From Clostridia bacterium (lineage in GTDB: Bacteria; Bacillota; Sulfobacillia; SLMV01), in assembly GCA_007133365.1 (NCBI GenBank), contig SLMV01000091.1, positions 1-8,949 on the forward strand: a stretch of 8,949 nt of DNA, in the 5' to 3' direction. Shown here piece by piece: positions 1 to 6,270 of this stretch. The position numbers and the translations under genes were made by a program. Position 1 is the first letter of the stretch, and every line of letters starts with the position of its first letter. Below the pieces are notes generated by a model. It was not told the DNA's origin. It was given only the letters and a program-made list of their open reading frames with translations, and did not search any database.

Positions 1-561
1 CGACAAAACCGCTTCCAACGCGGCATCCTCACTTTGTTCCGCTTCATCCAACAAGTGTCTAATTCCTTTGAGGTCACCGAGTCCTTCTTCCGCCGCGTTG
101 GCAGAAATGAGGATGTCAAAAGGGGGTAGGTAATCTTGTGATTGCCATGCCGCGATCAGATGAAGAAGCACGGCGACCGACGTCGCATTGTCCCCGATTC
201 CCGGTCCTTGAAGCCGATCCTTTCGCCGGGTGACCCGGGTATCCACCTCGACGGGAAAGACGGAATCAAGATGGGCAACGATAAGCAAACGCGCCACGGG
301 ATCCTGGCCACGATAGCGGCCCACCACGTTATTCATGGAGTCGATTCCGACCGCATCAAGGCCGAATGCTTTCATGCGCTCGGCAACGTAGACACCCCGA
401 TCGCGTTCAGCGAAACTAGGTGCAGGAATTTCGGCAATGTTGATGATGTCATCCAATAAGGCTTCCCAGTGGGCCTCAAGGTACATCGTTGCATGCTCAA
501 TCCCACCCGGCCCGCTCAATCCCTCTAAAATCGATTCGACGTCGTTCCCATTTCCTGTCAT
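1..561 (-). CDS. M20-family zinc metallopeptidase, N-terminal 187 residues (cut by window edge)
   Basis: This is the first 187 codons of a gene running off the left edge. It looks like an M20/M25/M40-type metallohydrolase (aminopeptidase, tripeptidase or deacylase class), probably cytoplasmic since no signal peptide is visible. The pattern of this family is clear: AHLDSVFP (His97, Asp99) gives the first zinc ligand and its partner Asp, GPGIGDN (Asp124) gives the bridging Asp, and NAAEEG gives the general base and next zinc ligand (Glu158, Glu159). The later His ligand and the dimerisation domain lie outside the window. The ATG at 559-561 is chosen because GAGGAGG precedes it by about 7 nt and the homologous core begins soon after, near residue 28. 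It is divergent from the PBP gene, with 160 bp between the starts. The substrate cannot be told from this half; sugar, peptide and acyl-amino acid substrates all occur in the family. Confidence 0.88.
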   Translation of the reverse strand, partial: MTGNGNDVESILEGLSGPGGIEHATMYLEAHWEALLDDIINIAEIPAPSFAERDRGVYVAERMKAFGLDAVGIDSMNNVVGRYRGQDPVARLLIVAHLDSVFPVEVDTRVTRRKDRLQGPGIGDNATSVAVLLHLIAAWQSQDYLPPFDILISANAAEEGLGDLKGIRHLLDEAEQSEDAALEAVLS

Positions 562-596
562 TCCCGTCCCTCCTCAATCCCGTTATTTAATGTTAG

Positions 597-623
597 ATTA
601 TCCATAATTTACCCGCTTCACAA
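597..623 (-). promoter_or_regulatory. Weak candidate promoter for the M20 peptidase gene
   Basis: On the minus strand TTGTGA (618-623) and GATAAT (597-602) resemble -35 and -10 boxes, 4/6 and 5/6 matches, but the spacer is only 15 bp. The -10-like box is about 35 nt upstream of the peptidase ATG, a reasonable leader length. The region is A+T-rich, which allows chance matches, so this is a weak call. Confidence 0.25.
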
Positions 624-642
624 GGCAGGGAACTTCCCGGCC
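624..642. promoter_or_regulatory. 19-bp imperfect dyad in the divergent intergenic region, possible operator
   Basis: GGCAGGGAA, a central C, then TTCCCGGCC form two 9-bp arms with one mismatch. The single-base centre makes this a poor RNA hairpin but a plausible site for a dimeric DNA-binding protein. It sits between the rightward promoter and the leftward promoter candidate, so one regulator could affect both genes. This is inference; no regulator gene is in the window. Confidence 0.3.
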
Positions 643-670
643 TACCGATTCGTCACGACAGCCAGGGACT

Positions 671-697
671 TTGGACATTTGCCAGATATGTTATAAT
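671..697 (+). promoter_or_regulatory. Extended -10 promoter of the class A PBP gene
   Basis: TGTTATAAT at 689-697 is a perfect TATAAT hexamer preceded by the TGn extension. The TTGGAC at 671-676 is a fair -35 box (4/6), 15 bp upstream, shorter than the ideal 17; the extended -10 can compensate for a poor -35. Transcription would start near 704, leaving a short leader of about 18 nt before the ATG at 722, with room only for the ribosome binding site. It looks like a housekeeping sigma-A promoter. Confidence 0.65.
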
Positions 698-721
698 AGG
701 GTGTAATTTTGAGGGTGGGGG

Positions 722-3367
722 ATGCTATTGAATACCACGAATAACCGTTCGAACCGAAAGAAAAGAACGCGAAAGGGAAAGAAGATGACCATTCGTTGGG
801 CACAAATCTTTCTGCTTATTTTCTTGTCCTTCGCGATCGTGGTGGGCGGCGTTGGTGCCGGCGTGGTCGGCAGCGCCATGCGCGACATGCCGGAAGTGGA
901 AGAAGTACTCCCACAAACCCGTTTGACCTCCTATGTCTACGACAAGGATGGCAATGAAATTTCCCCGTTAAAGGGCCCCGAGCATCGGATTCACGTCGAC
1001 ATTGAAGACGTCCCCGATGTCGTCAAGGACGCCTTTATGGCGATTGAGGATCATCGCTTCTACGATCACTTTGGCCTCGATGTTTACCGCATCGCCGGCG
1101 CATTTTGGACCAATATCACCACGGGATCCCTTCAAGGGGCTAGCACCATTACCCAGCAGCTTGCACGAAATGCTTGGCCCATCGGCATGGAACAGACCTA
1201 TTCGCGAAAGATCCAAGAGGCATTTCTCGCCATGCAGTTGGAACGCACCTACACCAAAAATCAGATCTTTGAGATGTATCTCAATCAAATCAACCTCGGC
1301 CACAATGCTTATGGTGTTCAGGCGGCCGCTGAAATCTATTTCGACAAAGACATCGCCGATGTCACCCTCTCCGAAGCCGCCATGCTCGCCGCGCTGCCTC
1401 GCGCTCCGAGCCACTACTCCCCGTATATTGATCCGGAACGGGCCGAGCATCGACGCCAGCTCGTCCTCGAAGCCATGTATCGCTATGATAAGATATCCGA
1501 GGCGGAAAAAGAACGCGCTCAGCAAGAGTCCATCCAGCTGTCCGGACTCCCCACTCTCGTGGACACCCATGAGACGGCGCCATTCTTTATGGACTACGTC
1601 CTCGACCAATTATTAAAGCGCTATAATCCGGAACTGGTCTACGGCGGAGGCCTTCGCGTCTACACCACACTCGATCTTGACATTCAATCGGGCATCGACG
1701 ATGCCGTGGCCAAACATTTGGATGAGAATTTCCCAGTGGGCGAATTTGAAAAAGACCTCCAAGTTGCAGCCGTTGTGATGGATCCCTATACCGGACATAT
1801 TAAGGGCATGCGGGGTGGACGCGAACACACCGCTCATCTCGAACACAATCGAGTATCGCAAAGTTATCGGCAACCGGGCTCGGTGATTAAGCCCATCGGT
1901 CCTTATGCTGCGGCCCTCGATCAGGGTTGGTCACCCGGCAGCATCATCGACGATGCTCCGGTGGCCTATTCCCAGCCCGACGGTCGTTTCATCCCCAGAA
2001 ACTATAGCGAAGGGGGGTCCGCACGCGGTCTTTACCGCGGACTCACCACTATGCGAGAGGCCATCCGCCGATCGGTAAACGTCACGGCGGTTAGGACCAT
2101 GGATCAAGTCGGCATCGGAACCGTCTACGACATGCTGAAACGCTTTGGCATCACCAGTCTCGATCCCGATCCGGTTGACGGCGATCACGGTTTGGCAGCG
2201 GCTTTAGGAGGGCTCTCCAAGGGCGTTTCTCCCTTGGAACTCACCGCCGCCTATGCCGCGTTCCCCGGCGGCGGCGTCCGTCCCGAACCTATCGCCATCA
2301 CCAAGGTGGTCGACCGGCACGGCAATGTGCTAGAAGATAACACCCCCGACCGGTCGGTCGTGATGGAACCCGACGCAGCCTACCTCATGCTGGATATGCT
2401 CAAGAGCGTCATTCGAGAAACTCGTACGGGCTGGATTAGCAATTGGGACACCGGTTACCGCGCCCAGTTGGAAGGGGATTGGCCGGCCGGCGGCAAGACC
2501 GGAACCACCGATGACGTGGTCGATCTATGGATGGTTGGCTTTACCCCCAAGTATGTGGGCTCGGTTTGGCTCGGCTTTGACGAGCCCGACAACCTAAGCC
2601 AGGTATTGGGACGCCAGATGCTCAGCAGTTATTTCCCGCCTTTGATTTGGAAAGACATGATGGATCACGCGCATGAGGGACTTGAACTAACGGATTTTGA
2701 ACGACCCGACACTATCATTGAACAAACCATCTGTATCAAATCGGGTAAACGGCCCGGACCTCACTGTCCCAGTAATATGCAGCGCCGCGAACTCTTCACC
2801 CAAGGCAACGAACCGCGAGATGAATGCGACCTGCACGTGGAAGTCGAGGTTTGTAGCGAGCATCCCGATTTGCTCTACGATCCGGCCTGTGCAGAAGCCG
2901 GTTCCCCTGAGAAAAGGGTCTTCCTCGATCGCGACGAAGTCGAACCCGTCCAAGACCACGACGGTGTCACGCTGCCGATGCCGTGGGACATGGACGACAG
3001 GCCGCCCGAGGAGACTTGCGTGGAAGTCCACGGCGAAGCAGAGCCCGATCCGCATGGTCCGGACTTCGATGACGACATTGATATCGATGACTTACCGGTC
3101 GCCTCGGCTGAATTGATGATCAGGGCAAGCGGCTTTGAACCCACAACACTTCGCGTTCCAGCAAAATCGAAAGTCGAATTAACCATCATCAATGATGAGT
3201 CTGAGGATCACCGTCTGGTCATCCACGGGTTCGGTATTAACGCCTTCATTCCGGCCGAGGAAACCATGACGATTACCATCATTACCCCGGATCAACGGGG
3301 TACGTATCATATGTATTGTTCATTACAGGACATCCATGGCAGGCTTACTGTAGATGCGCAACCGTAA
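722..3367 (+). CDS. Class A penicillin-binding protein (PBP1A-type) with C-terminal cupredoxin-like domain
   Basis: A bifunctional peptidoglycan synthase that polymerises lipid II and crosslinks stem peptides on the outer face of the membrane. Residues 1-26 are a basic cytoplasmic tail, 27-50 one membrane anchor. The GT51 transglycosylase follows: EDHRFYDHFG with catalytic Glu109, GASTITQQ (139-146), then an RKIQEAFLAMQLE motif. The transpeptidase has all three motifs: SVIK with nucleophile Ser387 and Lys390, SVN (451-453) and KTGTT (592-596). Residues 671-792 form an acidic, His-rich linker with six cysteines (671, 682, 702, 711, 723, 766); the first pair resembles the C-terminal 'C-x-x-SG...CP' element of other class A PBPs. 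Residues about 796-878 read as a cupredoxin-like domain (FEPTTLRVPA, DHRLVIHG, GTYHMYCSL, GRLTV). The ATG at 722 follows a purine-rich GAGGGTGGGGG; Met22 is an alternative start. The gene is monocistronic here and ends inside the tail of convergent mutS2. The PBP call is very secure; the domain call is good but copper binding is uncertain. Confidence 0.96.
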   Translation: MLLNTTNNRSNRKKRTRKGKKMTIRWAQIFLLIFLSFAIVVGGVGAGVVGSAMRDMPEVEEVLPQTRLTSYVYDKDGNEISPLKGPEHRIHVDIEDVPDVVKDAFMAIEDHRFYDHFGLDVYRIAGAFWTNITTGSLQGASTITQQLARNAWPIGMEQTYSRKIQEAFLAMQLERTYTKNQIFEMYLNQINLGHNAYGVQAAAEIYFDKDIADVTLSEAAMLAALPRAPSHYSPYIDPERAEHRRQLVLEAMYRYDKISEAEKERAQQESIQLSGLPTLVDTHETAPFFMDYVLDQLLKRYNPELVYGGGLRVYTTLDLDIQSGIDDAVAKHLDENFPVGEFEKDLQVAAVVMDPYTGHIKGMRGGREHTAHLEHNRVSQSYRQPGSVIKPIGPYAAALDQGWSPGSIIDDAPVAYSQPDGRFIPRNYSEGGSARGLYRGLTTMREAIRRSVNVTAVRTMDQVGIGTVYDMLKRFGITSLDPDPVDGDHGLAAALGGLSKGVSPLELTAAYAAFPGGGVRPEPIAITKVVDRHGNVLEDNTPDRSVVMEPDAAYLMLDMLKSVIRETRTGWISNWDTGYRAQLEGDWPAGGKTGTTDDVVDLWMVGFTPKYVGSVWLGFDEPDNLSQVLGRQMLSSYFPPLIWKDMMDHAHEGLELTDFERPDTIIEQTICIKSGKRPGPHCPSNMQRRELFTQGNEPRDECDLHVEVEVCSEHPDLLYDPACAEAGSPEKRVFLDRDEVEPVQDHDGVTLPMPWDMDDRPPEETCVEVHGEAEPDPHGPDFDDDIDIDDLPVASAELMIRASGFEPTTLRVPAKSKVELTIINDESEDHRLVIHGFGINAFIPAEETMTITIITPDQRGTYHMYCSLQDIHGRLTVDAQP

Positions 3368-5807
3368 CCCCATCGCCCCCTTCGGTCCGACCGCCCGGGC
3401 GCCAGCTGGTAATTTGAGGATGTTCATCGAGGTATTTCCGAACGGCGCTTCGAAGCGCACCGGTCCCGTGTCCGTGAATAATCGTGATGGTGGTGCGTCC
3501 GGCCAACAGGGCATCATCCAAATGCTTGGTCACGCGGGGCAGGGCTTCGTCCACTGTATGTTGCCGAATATTGAGGGTATCCGAAAAGTGCTCCCCCTTA
3601 TTTCGGCTGATCGTCTGGATGCGCGCCCGCGTCTCTTCTTCGACCGGATCCGGCGCATCGTTTAGGTCTTTTAAGTCCACCCACATCTTGACCGCGCCGA
3701 TGCGGACATGCGCTTGTTCGCGATCCCAGTCCACATCCTCCACGTAACCGGTCTGATCCAGCTTGGGGATTTTCACATGACTCCCGACCTGCAGATCGGC
3801 CGGCGGGCCTTCCGGTTCCGGCTTTGCCTTCGATTCTTCATCCGAATACTGATCGCGAATACCCGTCAATTTTTCATTCAACGAATCGCGAAGCCTTGCC
3901 ACCCGGGCTCGGGTTTTCTCGGCATCCGTCACCAACTGATCTGCCGCATCTTTATCGATCACCTCTTGCCGAAGCGCCTTCAATTCGCCAGCCAAACGGT
4001 GAATCTCCCGAAGGGCGGAATTGGCCTCCTCGCGGGTCTCCTCTAAAAGGGTTCGGGCCTTTCGCCGGGCTTCCGCCACAATATCCTCTTGCACCCGCTT
4101 CAAATAGGCCTCGCGTCGCTCCAACCGCTTGCGCATCTTCTCCGCATCCCGGGCCTCGTCTTCCGCCCGATGGCGTTCTTCTTCCCAAACATCCCGGTCT
4201 TCGGCGATGGCTTCAAACAATTCATTTAAGTCGCCACCTTCATCATCCATGAAACTTCGCGCGCGTTCGATAACGCCGGGATCCAAGCCCAAGCGCCCCG
4301 CGATTTCCAGCGCATTGCTTCGCCCGGGCATCCCCATCAACAAACGATACGTCGGGGACAGGGTCTCAACATCAAACTCGACGCTGGCGTTCGCGGCTCC
4401 TTCGACGAGATAGGCAAAGGACTTCAACTGGCTGAAATGGGTGGTGGCGACCGTTCGCACTTGCCGAAAATGGAGTTCGTGCAAAATGCTCATGGCAAGC
4501 GGCGCCCCTTCGGCCGGATCGGTGCCCGCTCCCAATTCGTCGAGGAGCACCAACGATTCGGGCGTCACCCGTTTGACGATGGGAATCACATTTCGCATGT
4601 GAGCCGAGAAGGTGCTTAGGTTTTGTGCGATGCTTTGTTCGTCTCCGATATCACACAATACCTCCTCAAACATCCCCACTTCACTTTCGGGCCCGCAGGG
4701 GATGTGAAGGCCGGCCTGGCACATTAATACCAAGAGCCCCACCGTCTTGAGGGTGACCGTTTTGCCCCCGGTATTGGGCCCGGTGATCACTAAGGTATGA
4801 AAGGTACGACCGATTTCCACGTCGACGGGAACCACATCGACTTGTAGCAAGGGATGACGCGCCGAGTGCAGCACCAATTCCGGGGTTTCTTTTAAGTGGG
4901 GTGCGACCGCATCCATTTCTTCCGAAAGCGACGCCTTCGCAAAAAGCAGATCAAAAGCCCCCAGAATTTCCTGTTCCCGACGCAAACGGTCCGCCGCCCC
5001 TTTAACCCCCTGACCCAACCAATGCAAAATCCGCGTCACTTCGCGTTCTTCTTCGGAGCGCAAGGTTTGAATCTCATTATTGAGTTGGACCGCAAACTGG
5101 GGTTCGATGAAGAGCGTCGCACCGCTCGCTGATTGTCCATGCACAATGCCCTCAACCCGGCCCCGATATTCTTGCCGCACCGGCAGCACAAATCGACCGC
5201 TTCTTTGGGTGATCAACGCATCTTGAAGGACGGACCGGTAACGGCCCCCTTTGACCATCTCGTCCAATCGGCGGCGTAGTTCCTCGCTTCGGGCCCGAAT
5301 CTTCCCCCGTATTCGCCCCAGCTCTCGGCTCGCCCGATCGGCCACATCACCGGCAGGATCGATGCAACGCTCGATGTCTTCCTCGAGTTCACGATCTTGT
5401 TCGATCTCCTGCACACGCTCCCATAGTGCCGGGCACAACTCCCGATGACGGTACACGTGCTGTCGAATCTTTCGGGCGGCGCGCAAACTGTCCGCCACCG
5501 CCAAGAAATCCTCGGGTGCCAGCAAGGCTCCTTTTTCGGCGCGAAAGATGGTACGCTCAAGTTGACGAATGCCACCTAAGGGGGGCGGCGCCACATCCAT
5601 CAATTGGCGCATCTCGGAGGTCAACGCCAGGCGTCGCTTGACAATTTGAAAGGAGGTTGACGGTTTTAGACGTTGAACCGCTTCTTGTCCCAATGTACTG
5701 CTGGCTTTGTCCCACAAGAGCTCGAGAATACGGGTGAACTCGAGCTGGCGAAGGGCATATTCTCGCAAGCGAACACTTTCTCGCTCCTCATTGACGTCTG
5801 TCACCAT
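3345..5807 (-). CDS. mutS2: MutS2-family ATPase with KOW-like and C-terminal Smr domains
   Basis: An 820-residue MutS2 protein, a little longer than the roughly 785 residues of the Bacillus protein. The family lacks the mismatch-recognition domain of MutS; it has been linked to suppression of homologous recombination and, in Bacillus, to rescue of collided ribosomes. Visible in order: helical core/clamp region (1-320); ATPase with Walker A GPNTGGKT (343-350), DIGDEQSIAQNLSTFSAHM, Walker B LVLLDELGAGTDP (Asp423, Glu424) and a TTHFSQLK switch; a charged coiled coil (about 520-640); a KOW-like segment KIPKLDQTGYVEDVDW (about 676-714); and a Smr domain with HGHGTGALR (from His778). The usual LDxRG motif of Smr reads LNIRQ (745-749), an Asp-to-Asn and Gly-to-Gln change. 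The ATG at 5805-5807 has GAGGA about 7 nt upstream. It lies 48 nt after zapA, apparently the last gene of the operon, and its stop overlaps the convergent PBP gene by 23 bp. Confidence 0.96.
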   Translation of the reverse strand: MVTDVNEERESVRLREYALRQLEFTRILELLWDKASSTLGQEAVQRLKPSTSFQIVKRRLALTSEMRQLMDVAPPPLGGIRQLERTIFRAEKGALLAPEDFLAVADSLRAARKIRQHVYRHRELCPALWERVQEIEQDRELEEDIERCIDPAGDVADRASRELGRIRGKIRARSEELRRRLDEMVKGGRYRSVLQDALITQRSGRFVLPVRQEYRGRVEGIVHGQSASGATLFIEPQFAVQLNNEIQTLRSEEEREVTRILHWLGQGVKGAADRLRREQEILGAFDLLFAKASLSEEMDAVAPHLKETPELVLHSARHPLLQVDVVPVDVEIGRTFHTLVITGPNTGGKTVTLKTVGLLVLMCQAGLHIPCGPESEVGMFEEVLCDIGDEQSIAQNLSTFSAHMRNVIPIVKRVTPESLVLLDELGAGTDPAEGAPLAMSILHELHFRQVRTVATTHFSQLKSFAYLVEGAANASVEFDVETLSPTYRLLMGMPGRSNALEIAGRLGLDPGVIERARSFMDDEGGDLNELFEAIAEDRDVWEEERHRAEDEARDAEKMRKRLERREAYLKRVQEDIVAEARRKARTLLEETREEANSALREIHRLAGELKALRQEVIDKDAADQLVTDAEKTRARVARLRDSLNEKLTGIRDQYSDEESKAKPEPEGPPADLQVGSHVKIPKLDQTGYVEDVDWDREQAHVRIGAVKMWVDLKDLNDAPDPVEEETRARIQTISRNKGEHFSDTLNIRQHTVDEALPRVTKHLDDALLAGRTTITIIHGHGTGALRSAVRKYLDEHPQITSWRPGGRTEGGDGVTVAHLQ

Positions 5808-5855
5808 GTCACGTCCTCATCTTTCCTATGATCTCAAAGCGCCCGCCTTTTCGTT

Positions 5856-6218
5856 TCACTTCGAGCGTGGACTCGTAGGGAATCCTCTTTCATCCTTATC
5901 TTCAGGCCTTTGTTTTTTAGGCTGTTCTAGATCGCGCCGCATGGGCGTCATCAAGTCTTCCTGAGTTTGCTGCTTGGCATATTGATCCTCCAACATCTTT
6001 ACCACACGATCATAACGTGCTTGAAGATCCAAATGGTCTTCGGCCAAATGCAGGGCAACCAACACCGCAATGCGCGTAACGTCCAAATTACGGCGCGTGG
6101 TTGCAATTTCGCTCATGCGATAATCCACTTCGCGCGCGACTCTCCGGAGTTGCGCTTCACTCTTCTCGCCGCGCAAAACATAGGCCTGATTGTAGATTTC
6201 AACGCGAACCTCCGCCAT
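5856..6218 (-). CDS. zapA: Cell division protein ZapA
   Basis: A 120-residue ZapA, the small cytoplasmic protein that binds FtsZ and bundles its filaments at midcell. The N-terminal globular head (MAEVRVEIYNQAYVLRG, then EAQLRRVAREVDYRMSEI) is typical, including the spacing from VEIYNQ to the VDYRM helix. A long helix follows (DVTRIAVLVALHLAEDHLDLQARYDRVVKMLED), expected to form the antiparallel coiled coil of the dimer or tetramer. The last 35 or so residues are charged and Pro-rich and probably disordered. Position next to mutS2 and downstream of pheT matches its place in Bacillota. The ATG at 6216-6218 is the only start candidate after an in-frame TGA, and it matches the usual protein start, yet no Shine-Dalgarno is next to it (see the leader entry). 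The gap to mutS2 is 48 nt. Confidence 0.92.
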   Translation of the reverse strand: MAEVRVEIYNQAYVLRGEKSEAQLRRVAREVDYRMSEIATTRRNLDVTRIAVLVALHLAEDHLDLQARYDRVVKMLEDQYAKQQTQEDLMTPMRRDLEQPKKQRPEDKDERGFPTSPRSK

Positions 6219-6261
6219 AATTGGGCAAGGAACCGAATACCTTGCCGTTCACCCCCTCCTT
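6219..6261 (-). promoter_or_regulatory. zapA leader: distant Shine-Dalgarno plus intervening hairpin
   Basis: A strong AAGGAGG (6255-6261) lies 36 nt upstream of the zapA ATG, too far for normal initiation. Between them is a perfect inverted repeat at 6224-6246: GGCAAGG, a 9-nt loop, CCTTGCC. If this stem folds in the mRNA it removes 23 nt from the path, bringing the effective spacing to about 13 nt. A GTG lies just after the AAGGAGG, but it is out of frame with zapA and would give a 17-codon reading frame ending inside zapA, so coupling through a leader peptide is the alternative. No U-run follows the stem on either strand, so it does not look like a terminator. Confidence 0.5.
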
Positions 6262-6270
6262 TTTAGATGA

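Noticed and set aside
142..459. 105-codon plus-strand reading frame in the peptidase region
   Set aside because: It is antisense to the clear M20 motifs and has no recognisable domain or ribosome binding site.
968..1616. Long reading frames of 204-213 codons, both strands, inside the PBP gene
   Set aside because: They lie over the GT51 motifs in other frames; composition is that of shadow frames in a codon-biased gene.
3392..3409. Adjacent palindromes CGCCCGGGCG and CCAGCTGG as a terminator for the PBP gene
   Set aside because: They have no loop, no following U-run, and encode part of the MutS2 Smr domain; most likely chance.
5213..5575. 120-codon minus-strand frame within mutS2
   Set aside because: Shifted frame over the mutS2 helical region, with no start signal or family resemblance.
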